The notes under the pieces were generated by a model. That model worked only from the letters and a program-made list of their open reading frames with translations, had not been told where the DNA came from and did not search any database. Both the position numbers and the translations under genes were made by a program. Below, in pieces: positions 26,469-35,516 of a stretch of 64,000 nt of DNA (the first letter of the stretch is position 1; each line of letters starts with the position of its first letter). This DNA is from Ferranicluibacter rubi (GTDB taxonomy: Bacteria; Pseudomonadota; Alphaproteobacteria; Rhizobiales; Rhizobiaceae), in NCBI RefSeq assembly GCF_011603255.1, contig NZ_JAANCM010000005.1:62001-126000 (forward strand), in the 5' to 3' direction.

Positions 26469-26777
26469 ATGAGCGATGATACCACTACCACGCCGAAGAC
26501 CGTGACAAAGCCGAAGCTCGATCGGCCGAAGCTCTACAAGATCATTCTCCTGAACGACGACTATACGCCGCGTGACTTCGTCATCATGGTGCTGAAGATC
26601 GTCTTCCGGATGAGCGAGGAGACCGGCTACCGGATGATGCTGACCGCCCACAAGATGGGCTCCTGCGTTCTTCTCGTCTGCGCGCGCGATATCGCGGAGA
26701 CGAAGGCTAAGGAAGCGACGGACCTTGCCAAGGAAGCCGGGTTTCCGATGATGCTGACCACCGAGCCGGAGAATTGA
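26469..26777 (+). CDS. clpS: ATP-dependent Clp protease adaptor ClpS
   Basis: A 102-residue ClpS adaptor, which delivers N-degron proteins to ClpAP. It shows the substrate-binding motifs LLNDDYTPRDFV and TAHKMG, and the ClpA-contact segment AETKAKEATDLAKEAGFP. The normal gating Met of the NDDYTPM motif is replaced by Arg. There is no clpA next to it; the next gene is pth on the other strand, so it resembles the second, orphan ClpS of Rhizobiaceae. ATG 26469 is chosen over a TTG at 26463. Confidence 0.92.
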   Translation: MSDDTTTTPKTVTKPKLDRPKLYKIILLNDDYTPRDFVIMVLKIVFRMSEETGYRMMLTAHKMGSCVLLVCARDIAETKAKEATDLAKEAGFPMMLTTEPEN

Positions 26778-26814
26778 TCGGGTCATCGCTGCGGCTTTGA
26801 CCACTGCGGGCTGA

Positions 26815-27531
26815 TTAATCGTCCTTGTTGCCGAACAGCTTCTTCAGCATGTCCGCCATCGGGCCGGTCGTTGGCAGAATCTTCGGCTGGGCATGGTTGC
26901 GCGCCGCACGGATATGAGACTGGCCGGCGGGCTTTGCCTTCTGCGCCGGCTCGGCCGGTGGTGGGCTGCCGGTGGCGAGCGCGAGCTTGTTCATCAGCTG
27001 CGAATCCTCGCCCCTGGCCAGCATGTCCGCATTGTCCGCCAGCGCTTCCAGCAGCGGGTCCAGCCAGATGCGGTCGGCCTTGGCGAAATCGCCGAGAACG
27101 TGGCGTTCCACCAGTTCCTTGGCGCCGGGATGGCCGATGCCGAGGCGGAGGCGACGGTATTCGCGGCCGCAGTGGGCGTCCATGGACTTGATGCCGTTAT
27201 GTCCGCCATGGCCGCCGCCCGTCTTCAGCCGGGCTTTGCCGGGCACCAGATCAAGCTCGTCATAGATGGCGACGACGCTGCCGACGGGAACCTTGTAGAA
27301 GCGCATGGCCTCGCCGACGGATTCGCCCGAGAGATTCATGAAGGTTTGGGGCTTCATCAACAGTACGCGCTCGCCGCCGAGGTCGCCTTCTGCAATCTCG
27401 GCCTTGAACTTCTTCGACCACGGGGAGAAGGCATGACGGCGATGGATCGCGTCGAGGGCCATGAAGCCGATATTGTGGCGGTTTCCCGCATATTTCGGGC
27501 CCGGATTGCCCAGTCCTGCAAAGATCAGCAT
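26815..27531 (-). CDS. pth: Peptidyl-tRNA hydrolase
   Basis: A 238-residue enzyme that frees stalled peptidyl-tRNAs. It shows the N-terminal [11 protein letters not shown], catalytic His in NRHNIGF, FMNLSGE, and [17 protein letters not shown] (split motif with the catalytic Asp). Residues after about 190 form a Pro/Ala/Lys-rich extension ending KKLFGNKDD, longer than the enterobacterial enzyme but common in rhizobia. In many rhizobia pth sits beside ychF and rplY, and all three are in this region. ATG 27531 is the family start. Confidence 0.95.
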   Translation of the reverse strand: MLIFAGLGNPGPKYAGNRHNIGFMALDAIHRRHAFSPWSKKFKAEIAEGDLGGERVLLMKPQTFMNLSGESVGEAMRFYKVPVGSVVAIYDELDLVPGKARLKTGGGHGGHNGIKSMDAHCGREYRRLRLGIGHPGAKELVERHVLGDFAKADRIWLDPLLEALADNADMLARGEDSQLMNKLALATGSPPPAEPAQKAKPAGQSHIRAARNHAQPKILPTTGPMADMLKKLFGNKDD

Positions 27532-27664
27532 GTTTCGTCTCGGGTCGGTCGCCGGTTCGGGTGCATGGCCGCTATTGCCGACGCATGCTGTTAAGCCGAT
27601 GTCTTGCACCGCGCAGGGCCGTCCGTGTCAAGCCGGTTCGCGATGCGGAGGTGTTGGGACAGCT

Positions 27665-28444
27665 CTATTTCGGCGAATTTTTGTAGCGACGCTCCATCTC
27701 GGCTTGGGTGCCATCGGCGATCAGGCGGTCCAGCACCGCCTGCATGTCGGCGATGGTCCGGTCCGGCACGGCCTTGTTGCAGGCGATGCCCGAGTGTGCC
27801 GTTTCCACGTCGAGGATGGCTTCGAGCGGCTGGCCCTGTCCCCGCAACTCGTCGAAGGTCTTGCGGGTCAGCAGCACGAGATCGACGCGGCCGGCCAGAA
27901 GTTTCTTCAGGGAGAGGTCGATGCTCGGCGCGGTGTCGAGGTGTGGAAATCCCTGGGCGAGAGCGAAGAGTTCACCGCTGTCGTCCTTATGAACGGCGAC
28001 GGTGAAAGCCTTGGCGGCCTCGATCGAGCGGGGGCGGGCTTTGCCGCTGGTACGGCCGATCAGCATGAGGGTATCGATATTCAGCGGCGAAACCCATTTG
28101 AAGCGCTCTGCGCGTTCCGGCAACAGCGTCGTCGTGAAGACGCAGGTCGCGGGGTCGGTTTCCGCCGTCGCGATCGCGCGGGCCCAGGGAACGATGTCGA
28201 GCGTGTAGTCGGGATGGACTTCGGCCATGATGCGGCGAACCTGATCGACCGAGGAGCCCGTGATCTCGCCGTCCTGCGTGAAGGCGAAGGGCGGATATTC
28301 CTCCGTCAGCATCGTGAGCGTACGGACGCCCTCAGGCGCTTCGGACGTTTGCGCAAGCGTCGGGGTGTTCGGGAGAAGGAGGCCCAGAAGGACCACGCCC
28401 GATACCGTCAAACCCCGTGCCTGCCATAATCTCATTCGCTGCAT
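27665..28444 (-). CDS. Periplasmic substrate-binding protein (family 3), orphan
   Basis: A protein of about 259 residues with a signal peptide (hydrophobic core VSGVVLLGLLL, cleavage near TLAQT) and a family 3 solute-binding fold (LTEEYPPFAFTQDGEITG, VPWARAI). No ABC permease or ATPase is nearby. Instead it lies 43-55 bases after a membrane GGDEF-EAL gene on the same strand, as for NspS and MbaA of Vibrio cholerae, where the binding protein signals to the c-di-GMP enzyme. Starts at 28456, 28444 and 28435 are possible; 28444 has an AAGGA 12 bases upstream. The ligand is unknown. Confidence 0.82.
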   Translation of the reverse strand: MQRMRLWQARGLTVSGVVLLGLLLPNTPTLAQTSEAPEGVRTLTMLTEEYPPFAFTQDGEITGSSVDQVRRIMAEVHPDYTLDIVPWARAIATAETDPATCVFTTTLLPERAERFKWVSPLNIDTLMLIGRTSGKARPRSIEAAKAFTVAVHKDDSGELFALAQGFPHLDTAPSIDLSLKKLLAGRVDLVLLTRKTFDELRGQGQPLEAILDVETAHSGIACNKAVPDRTIADMQAVLDRLIADGTQAEMERRYKNSPK

Positions 28445-28499
28445 GCCTGCCGTCATTCCTTGTTGCCCTCGCGAAGGCGGCTGTCCTGGTGTGGTGCGT

Positions 28500-30872
28500 T
28501 CAGGCCGTCGTCGCCTTGGCTTCCGAGTTGCTTTCCAGCATTTTCAGCATCTCGCCGATCGGCATCGGCTTGCTGAAGAAGTAGCCTTGGCCATAGTCGA
28601 TGCCGAGCTTCTTTAGAAGCTCCCAGTCCTCGAGCGTCTCGATGCCCTCGGCAACCGTGTCGTATCCCATCTGGTTGGAGATGGTGCGGATGCCTTTGAT
28701 GAGCATGCGGCTCTTGCGGCGGACGTCCACCTCATCGGCCGTCAGCGACCGCGTGAAGGACTGGTCCACCTTGACGATATCGACGGGGAAGCGGTTGAGG
28801 TAGCTGAGCGACGAATAGCCGGTGCCAAAATCGTCGAGTGCGATCCGGCAGCCGAATTCGCCGAGCTGCTTCAGCACGGCATGAACATCCGGGCTGTCGA
28901 GCATAAGGACGGCTTCCGTGATTTCGATCACGATGCGGCTCGGTGCGATGTGGTTCTTCAGAAGCAGCGCCGCGAGTTTGTGGGGCAGGGTGGTCTCGAA
29001 CTGCATCGGCGAGAAGTTGACCGCGAGATAGGTCTCGCCGGTGCCTTCCAGACGCGAGATGACGGCGAGATGGCCGATGGCTTTCTCCAGAATGCGCTCG
29101 CCGATGCGGCCGATCGTGCCGGTTTCCTCCGCGATGCCGATGATGCGGGCGGGGGCGAGAATGCCCTTTTCCGGATGGTTCAGTCGCATCAGCGCTTCGA
29201 AGCCAACGATGCGGCCATCGCTCATGCCGACGATCGGCTGGAGATAGGCCTCGAACCAGTCTTCGCGCAGGCCGGCCTCGATGTATTGGGCGATCTCGTG
29301 GCGTTCGCGTGCGGCGTCGAGCATGGAGGTGTCGAACATCTGTTTGCCGTTCTTGCCGCCGTGCTTGCGCGCATACATGGCGATGTCGGATTTCAGCAGG
29401 AGATCCGAGGCGTTTTCGGCATGGATCGGGTAGAGCGCGATGCCGATGCTGCAGCTGACCGACAGTTCGGTGCCGCGCACAATGATCGGTTCGGCAAGAC
29501 CCGCGCAGATGCTGTCGCCGATATCGCTGGCCAGCGTCTCCACATTCTCGCCGTTGATGAGGATGGCGAACTCGTCGCCACCGATGCGCGACATCGTGTC
29601 TTCCGGCCGCAGGTTGGCGCGAATACGGGAGACGACCTGCCGCAGGACTTCGTCTCCGACAGCGTGGCCGAAATTATCGTTGATCCATTTGAAGCGATCG
29701 AGATCGATGAAGACGCAGGCGAGTTCGCCCGACCGCTCGTCGGCCTTGCGAATGCCCGCATCCAGTGCCGCCTCGAAGCCCTGACGGTTCAGGAGGCCGG
29801 TCAGATGGTCCGTCGTGGCCTGCACGTGATTGCGGCTTTCGGCCTGCTTCAGCGCGGTGATATCGGTCATGACGGCGAGGGCGGCGTCCTCGGTCTGGCC
29901 GTGGCCGAGCGTCATGGTTTCCTGGATCAGCACGGTCATCGTCTCGCCGTTCGCCTTCACGAAGGGGACGGTGACCTCGCAGGTGCTCTGAAGGCCGGCG
30001 GCGATGCGGCGTTCGCGATAGGCCGCGTGGGCCGAAGGTTCGATGAGGTCCGAAAACAGGCGGTCGATGACGGCTTCCCGCCCATAGCCCGTCTTGCTCA
30101 GCCAGAAATTGCTGACGGCGACGATCCTGTCTTCCAGATCGATCGAGAACAGCATGGCCGGGGTCAGGTTGTAGATCTCGGTGGAGCGGGCATGGGCACG
30201 GCGAAGGGCGTTCTGCTCGTTTTCCAGACGGCTCTGCATCTCGTTGAACTTGAGCACGAGCGCGCCCATCTCGTCGTCCGATTCCCATTCCACCCTCTGG
30301 CGTGACCCGAACAGGCGGCTCATCTCGATGGCGGCGGTCAGGCGCAGGAGCGGGCGGATGACGGTGATGCGGTTGCCGACGATGGCGGCGATGAACACCA
30401 CCGCGATGGCGACGATGAGAATGGAGAAGATGACGAGTTCGTCATTGCCGAAGCGGGTCAGGAGGCCGTCGGTCCGCACGTGCAGCTCGACCGTTCCCAC
30501 GGACTTCCTGCCCGTCGGGGCGTAATAGACGATGTCGCGTGACAGGACCGAATGCGGCGCCGCGGTTTCGTTGTCCGTAGCAGGATAGGCTGCCGAGAGG
30601 CCGGCCGACGTGCCGGTGACCTTGACGAAGGCGATGTTCCCGTCGGCGGCGAGTGCACGCGCGATCTGGTTCATGGCTTCCGTGTCGAAGTCCCAGAGCG
30701 GTTTTGCCAGAGCTTTCGATCCGGCATCCAGCATGACCTCGGCATTGGCGAGATGCTCGCGCTCGATGCGTCCGGAGGAAAGGTAGAGGAAGAGGACGAT
30801 CAGCGGCGCGACGAACACCAGCATGGCGCCGCAGACGATCGCGACGAAGCGATGTTCCACAGAATGCATCAT
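28500..30872 (-). CDS. Membrane PAS-GGDEF-EAL c-di-GMP enzyme
   Basis: A 790-residue protein: membrane helix 1 (about 9-32), a periplasmic sensor of about 110 residues with a KPLWDFDTEAM motif, membrane helix 2 (about 146-167), HAMP, PAS (about 228-340), GGDEF (431-435 intact) and EAL (559-561 intact, plus DDFGTGYSSL). Both catalytic signatures are complete, so it could make or degrade cyclic di-GMP. It is followed by a periplasmic binding protein gene, likely its sensor partner. The start is ATG 30872 (MMHSVEH); the region upstream to 30965 does not look coding. Confidence 0.92.
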   Translation of the reverse strand: MMHSVEHRFVAIVCGAMLVFVAPLIVLFLYLSSGRIEREHLANAEVMLDAGSKALAKPLWDFDTEAMNQIARALAADGNIAFVKVTGTSAGLSAAYPATDNETAAPHSVLSRDIVYYAPTGRKSVGTVELHVRTDGLLTRFGNDELVIFSILIVAIAVVFIAAIVGNRITVIRPLLRLTAAIEMSRLFGSRQRVEWESDDEMGALVLKFNEMQSRLENEQNALRRAHARSTEIYNLTPAMLFSIDLEDRIVAVSNFWLSKTGYGREAVIDRLFSDLIEPSAHAAYRERRIAAGLQSTCEVTVPFVKANGETMTVLIQETMTLGHGQTEDAALAVMTDITALKQAESRNHVQATTDHLTGLLNRQGFEAALDAGIRKADERSGELACVFIDLDRFKWINDNFGHAVGDEVLRQVVSRIRANLRPEDTMSRIGGDEFAILINGENVETLASDIGDSICAGLAEPIIVRGTELSVSCSIGIALYPIHAENASDLLLKSDIAMYARKHGGKNGKQMFDTSMLDAARERHEIAQYIEAGLREDWFEAYLQPIVGMSDGRIVGFEALMRLNHPEKGILAPARIIGIAEETGTIGRIGERILEKAIGHLAVISRLEGTGETYLAVNFSPMQFETTLPHKLAALLLKNHIAPSRIVIEITEAVLMLDSPDVHAVLKQLGEFGCRIALDDFGTGYSSLSYLNRFPVDIVKVDQSFTRSLTADEVDVRRKSRMLIKGIRTISNQMGYDTVAEGIETLEDWELLKKLGIDYGQGYFFSKPMPIGEMLKMLESNSEAKATTA

Positions 30873-31012
30873 TGTGCTGCCCCTAAAAACGCCTGTGCCA
30901 TCGCCCGTTCCCTGCACAGTGCAGCATGATGAAGCACGCCGCACGACCTGCGGCAACATGATCATAAAAGCATTAAATGTTATTGAAGCGATGGAGTCCG
31001 GACGGAATACAA

Positions 31013-31045
31013 AAAGGCCCGCCTGCGGGGTGCAGACGGGCCTTT
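31013..31045 (-). terminator. Intrinsic terminator of rplY
   Basis: On the minus strand a GC-rich stem (AAAGGCCCG with one mismatch, then CTGC) is followed by TTTTT. It lies about 45 bases after the rplY stop. Confidence 0.85.
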
Positions 31046-31087
31046 CGATGAGGCAGTGGTGCTCGTAAACTTAACCGGAGTTAAGGT

Positions 31088-31738
31088 TTACTCAGCGTTA
31101 CCTTCGCTCGCAGCATCACCGGCAGCTTCGCCAGCCGGTGTACCTTCTTCTTCTTCGGCCGTCAGGACGTCCGGAGCGGCGATCGTAGCAACCGTGAAGT
31201 CACGGTCGGTGATCGTCAGCGTGGCGTTCTCGGGCAGCGTGATGTCCGAGATGTGGATGCCGTCGCCGATCTTGGAAAGGCCGCTGAGGTCGACGGTGAT
31301 GGCTTCCGGGATCGCGTTCGCGGGAACGACCAGTTCGATCGTGTGACGGACGACGTTCAGAACGCCGCCATTCTTGATGGCAGCGGACTTGTCTTCGTTT
31401 TCGAAGTGAACCGGCACTTCGACGGTGACGACGCTGTTCTTCGACACGCGCAGGAAGTCGACATGCATGGTGAAATCGCGCACCGGATCGAGCTGGTAGT
31501 CCTTCGGGAGGACCTGGATCTTCTCGCCGTTGACGTCGATCGTGGCAACCGTGGTCATGAAACCGCCGGCATGGATGTGACGTGTGACTTCCTTCGTGGA
31601 CAGGGCGATGGAAATCGGTGTCTGCTTGTCACCGTAGATGACAGCAGGAATAAGACCGTTGCGGCGAAGTTCACGGGAGGACCCCTTACCAACCCGTTCG
31701 CGCGTTTCGGCCTTGAGCTCGTAAGTTGCGTTGCTCAT
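31088..31738 (-). CDS. rplY: 50S ribosomal protein L25 / Ctc family
   Basis: A 216-residue L25 of the long Ctc type, which binds 5S rRNA. The N-terminal L25 domain begins [20 protein letters not shown] and the C-terminal beta domain ([11 protein letters not shown]) is followed by an acidic Glu/Ala/Gly tail ([20 protein letters not shown]). Start ATG 31738 with AGAAAGG about 10 bases before it. The gene is divergent from the MHYT gene. Confidence 0.94.
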   Translation of the reverse strand: MSNATYELKAETRERVGKGSSRELRRNGLIPAVIYGDKQTPISIALSTKEVTRHIHAGGFMTTVATIDVNGEKIQVLPKDYQLDPVRDFTMHVDFLRVSKNSVVTVEVPVHFENEDKSAAIKNGGVLNVVRHTIELVVPANAIPEAITVDLSGLSKIGDGIHISDITLPENATLTITDRDFTVATIAAPDVLTAEEEEGTPAGEAAGDAASEGNAE

Positions 31739-31994
31739 GGCAGTACCTTTCTTGTTGTGAAGCATTCGCAGGGCGCAATGGCCTTGCGAATTGAGGTTTT
31801 GAGGCCTCATCCGCGTTTGCCTCCAAGGGTGTCTGCGCGGACGCGCGTCCATAACGGAGAACGCTCGGAATTGCAATGCTTCGCGCTTCGCGGCCGTTCA
31901 GAGGTCGCTAACCGTTTCAAGAGAACGCGTCGGAGCATTAACGGCCTGAGGGGACCGGGCATGTCAGGTGTGGGACGTCTCTCATAGGTGTTTC

Positions 31995-34079
31995 ATGCTG
32001 ACATTTCTTACCTGCGTGACGAACGACCATGCATATCCTCTGCTGGTCGCAGCGCTCGTGGTCTGCGTTCTCGGCTCGGTCCTGACGATGCGGCTTTACG
32101 CCCGCGTGCGGCGGACGCAAGGCGTCCAGAAGCTGAACTGGCTGTTTCTTTCGGGATGCATCGGCGGCTCGACCATCTGGTCGACGCATTTCATCGCGAT
32201 GCTCAGCTACCGGATGCCGCTCGATCACGCCTATGATCCTCTGACGACGCTGTGGTCGCTGGCCATCGCGGTCGGCTTCACGCTGTTCGGCTTTGCCGTC
32301 ACCGCCGGGCGGCAGACCGGCGCCACCATCGAGGTCGGCGGCGGCATCGTCGGGCTGGGTATCGTCTCCATGCACTATGTCGGGATGGCTGCACTGCTCG
32401 TTGCGGGCGTCAAGACGTGGGACACGGTGCTGACGATTGCGGCCGTCGTGCTGTCCGTCGGCTTCGGTGCCGTTGCCACCAACCGCATCGCGCGGCCGGT
32501 CACCCGTTTCTGCAAATATGGCGGTGCCGCCGGCCTCATCCTTGCGATCCTCTCGCTGCATTTCACGGCGATGACGGGTATGACGGTTTCCCCGGACCCC
32601 ACGATCTCGATCCCCGCAATGGCGGTGGAGGAGAGCGCGCTGGCCGCAATGGTCCTTCTGATCATGACCGTCATGATGGCGCTCGGCGCCTCGGCCTATG
32701 TGATCGACCTGAACTCCAGCCAGATCGCCGCGGAACGCTACCGTCATCTCTCGTCGCACGATGCCTTGACCGGTTTGCCGAACCGGCAGGCGCTTCACGA
32801 GCATGTCGGCGAAGCGATGCGGCAGCCGCGCGACGATACGGAGCGTCTGGCTCTGGTGGTCATTGGCATCAACCGGTTCAAGGACGTGAACGATGCCCAT
32901 GGTCAGGCCGTCGGCGACCGCGTGTTGCGGGCAATTGCAGAAGGGGTGTCCGGCATCCTGCAACCGGGCGAATTTCTCGCGCGGGTCGGCGGCGATGAGT
33001 TCGTGGCCGTTCGAGACCGCTTCTTCATGAAGGCCGATGCAAAGGAATTCGCGGAGCGGATCCTCAGCGCCGTCAGCCTGCCGATGGACCTCGAAGGGCA
33101 GGCGTTCCGGGTGACGGCGAGTGCCGGTATCGCGCTCTTTCCCGGTTCGGCCCAGACCGCCATCGACCTTGTGGCACAGGCAGATCTCGCCATGCACCGG
33201 GCCAAGGTCAACGGCGCGAGCACGGTGCGGTTCTACAAGCCGAGCATGGATACGGCCACGCGCGACCGTAGTCTCCTGTCGATCGACCTTCATCAATCCA
33301 TCGATCGTGGCGAACTCGAACTCTATTACCAGCCGCAGAACGATACGCTGAGCCGCGATATCATCGGCTACGAAGTTCTCCTACGCTGGCGTCACCCGAC
33401 GCGGGGCATGGTGTCGCCCGCGGAGTTCATTCCGCTGGCGGAGCGGACGGGATTCATCCAGACGCTTGGCGACTGGGTGCTGGAGACCGCTTGCCGGGAA
33501 GCGTCATCCTGGGCACAACCGCTGCGCATTGCCGTCAACGTCGCCCCTGCCCAGCTGGCGGACGTGGCTCTGCCGCACCGGGTGCGCGACATCCTTATTC
33601 AGACGGGACTTCCGGCCGACCGTCTCGAACTCGAGATCACCGAAACCGGTATCATCGGCGACCAGCAGCACGCCCTGCACATCATCCGGCAGCTGAAGGC
33701 CATGGGCGTGAAGATCGCAATGGACGACTACGGCACCGGCTATTCCTCGCTTTCGACGCTGCAGAACTTCCCGTTCGACAAGATCAAGATCGATCGCAGT
33801 TTCGTTGACGGCATCGGCCGCAGCCGGCCCGCCGAGGCGATCGTGCGCTCGACCATCATCTTGGCACGCAGCCTCGATATTCCCGTTCTCGCCGAAGGGG
33901 TGGAGACCGAGGAGCACATGACATTCCTGCGTGGCGAGGGGTGTCTGCAGGTTCAGGGCTTTCTGTTCGGACGGCCTCAGCCGCTGTCCGACATCAAGAC
34001 CGCCGTGATGACAGCCGTCGAGATCGCGCCACCTGCGGACGCCGAGATCGTCGACCTTCCCCAAGCGACGGCCGCCTGA
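31995..34079 (+). CDS. MHYT-GGDEF-EAL c-di-GMP enzyme
   Basis: A 694-residue protein. Seven membrane helices form an MHYT sensor, with three repeats at THFIAM (64-69), MHYVGM (126-131) and LHFTAM (188-193); MHYT domains are proposed to bind copper or a diatomic gas. GGDEF at 332-336 is intact. The EAL signature reads EVL (460-462), but the later DDYGTGYSSL and KIDRSF motifs are kept, so phosphodiesterase activity is still possible. Start at ATG 31995; an upstream ATG at 31968 would add nine residues outside the family. Third c-di-GMP component of the window. Confidence 0.92.
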   Translation: MLTFLTCVTNDHAYPLLVAALVVCVLGSVLTMRLYARVRRTQGVQKLNWLFLSGCIGGSTIWSTHFIAMLSYRMPLDHAYDPLTTLWSLAIAVGFTLFGFAVTAGRQTGATIEVGGGIVGLGIVSMHYVGMAALLVAGVKTWDTVLTIAAVVLSVGFGAVATNRIARPVTRFCKYGGAAGLILAILSLHFTAMTGMTVSPDPTISIPAMAVEESALAAMVLLIMTVMMALGASAYVIDLNSSQIAAERYRHLSSHDALTGLPNRQALHEHVGEAMRQPRDDTERLALVVIGINRFKDVNDAHGQAVGDRVLRAIAEGVSGILQPGEFLARVGGDEFVAVRDRFFMKADAKEFAERILSAVSLPMDLEGQAFRVTASAGIALFPGSAQTAIDLVAQADLAMHRAKVNGASTVRFYKPSMDTATRDRSLLSIDLHQSIDRGELELYYQPQNDTLSRDIIGYEVLLRWRHPTRGMVSPAEFIPLAERTGFIQTLGDWVLETACREASSWAQPLRIAVNVAPAQLADVALPHRVRDILIQTGLPADRLELEITETGIIGDQQHALHIIRQLKAMGVKIAMDDYGTGYSSLSTLQNFPFDKIKIDRSFVDGIGRSRPAEAIVRSTIILARSLDIPVLAEGVETEEHMTFLRGEGCLQVQGFLFGRPQPLSDIKTAVMTAVEIAPPADAEIVDLPQATAA

Positions 34080-34092
34080 AGATTTCAGGCGG
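34072..34092. terminator. Short hairpin over the stop codon of the MHYT gene
   Basis: A 9-bp perfect stem (CCGCCTGAA 34072-34080 with TTCAGGCGG 34084-34092) with a 3-nt loop, overlapping the MHYT-gene TGA. The benE-like gene ends 11 bases further on from the other side. No T tract is present. Confidence 0.4.
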
Positions 34093-34103
34093 ATGGACGC
34101 AGC

Positions 34104-35303
34104 TCAGGAGGGGCGCGAAGACTTGCCGCGTCCGGACCTGATATGGCCGAGGAACAGCATGAGCCCGCCCGCGACGATGCCCCAGAAGGCGCCGGAGATG
34201 CCGGCAAAGCTGACGCCGGAGGCCGTGACGAGGAAGGTGATGGCCGCGCCGTCCCGGCTTTCCGCATCCTTGAACGCGGCGGACGCCGATGCAGCGAAGG
34301 CGCCGATCAGCGCGAGACCCGCCACGGCCTGGATGAGCACCGGCGGCGCCAAGCCGACGAGCAGGGTCACGGTGGCCGCGAGAAGCCCGAAGACGATGTA
34401 GAAAATGCCGGCGATGATTGCCGACCAGTAGCGCCGCGCGGGGTCTGCGTGCGAATCCGGGCCGGCGCACATGGCCGCCGTGATGGCCGCGAGGTTGACG
34501 GCGTGACCGCCGAAGGGGACGGCGAAGAGCGAGAAGACGCCGGTTGCCGCAAAGAGCGGGCCCGGCTCCGGTGCGTAGCCGTGGACTTTCAGCACCGCGA
34601 TGCCCGGAATGTTCTGCGACGCCATGGTGACGACGAACAGGGGCAGGGCAATGGAGACGAGCCCGGCGAGGGTGAAGACCGGCATGACGAACACCGGTTG
34701 CGGGACAAGCGTTGCGACGACGCGGTCCATCGTGCCCGGGGGGATGTCGATGCCGAAGATGATGACGAGGGTGAAGGCGAGGAGGGCGGCCGGCACCGCG
34801 AGCAGCCGATTGAACGTTCCGGCGATCGCCCAGGCCAGCACGATCGGCAGGCCGAGCGCGGGATCGGCGCCGACCGCCTTCACCGGAGCGAAGCAGAGCG
34901 AGAGGAGCACGCCCGCGAGCATGGCGTTTGCGAGCGGTGCCGGGATCATGGCGACAAGTCGGCCGAGCGGGCGCCAGAGGCCGGCAATCACGATCATGAT
35001 GCCGCAGAGCACGAAGCCGCCGGCGGCGGCCGGAAATCCGCCGGCGATCGCGCCGGAACTGGCGATCAGGGCTGCACCCGGCGTCGACCAGGCGATGCTG
35101 ATGGGCAGGCGGGTCCAGACGCTCAAAAGGATCGCGAGGATGCCCATCGAGACCGACAGGGCCATCAGCCCGGATGCCGCCTCAGCCTCCGTCGCACCTA
35201 CGGCCGACAGTCCGTGCAGGATGACGGCGAAGGAACTGGCAAAGCCGACAAAGGCGGTGAGGAGCCCCATGAACAGGCTCTGGAGAGAGAGGTCGCGCAG
35301 CAT
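34104..35303 (-). CDS. Benzoate/H+ symporter family (BenE-like) transporter
   Basis: A 399-residue membrane protein of the BenE family, with about 12 hydrophobic segments. Recognisable parts are SIAWSTPGAALI, NAMLAGVLLSLCFAPVKA and SQNIPGIAVLKVHGY, the last typical of BenE. Members import benzoate-like acids with a proton; no aromatic catabolism genes are nearby, so the substrate is unsure. ATG 35303 (MLRDLSLQS) is chosen. It diverges from the GAF-Fis regulator gene across 213 bases. Confidence 0.88.
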   Translation of the reverse strand: MLRDLSLQSLFMGLLTAFVGFASSFAVILHGLSAVGATEAEAASGLMALSVSMGILAILLSVWTRLPISIAWSTPGAALIASSGAIAGGFPAAAGGFVLCGIMIVIAGLWRPLGRLVAMIPAPLANAMLAGVLLSLCFAPVKAVGADPALGLPIVLAWAIAGTFNRLLAVPAALLAFTLVIIFGIDIPPGTMDRVVATLVPQPVFVMPVFTLAGLVSIALPLFVVTMASQNIPGIAVLKVHGYAPEPGPLFAATGVFSLFAVPFGGHAVNLAAITAAMCAGPDSHADPARRYWSAIIAGIFYIVFGLLAATVTLLVGLAPPVLIQAVAGLALIGAFAASASAAFKDAESRDGAAITFLVTASGVSFAGISGAFWGIVAGGLMLFLGHIRSGRGKSSRPS

Positions 35304-35516
35304 GATGGTCCGTCGGAAAGCAGAGGAGGAGGCTGGCCCTTGCGGGCATGGTGTCCGTTCGCTGTAGCAAGTTGGAAGCCGTGAGAACACATGCCGGCGC
35401 GAATTTTCCCGAGCGCGCTTTCCTGGTCAGCGCGAAAGTACCCGCGAGCCCGGCATGGACGTTTGCCGAAATCCCGTTATAGTACCGTTACCGTCAGCTT
35501 TCGGGGAGGAGAGCGG

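Noticed and set aside
34143-35384. Plus-strand 413-codon frame opposite the BenE-like gene
   Set aside because: Composition is Arg/Asp/Gly/His with no hydrophobic pattern or motifs, whereas the minus strand encodes a typical membrane transporter.
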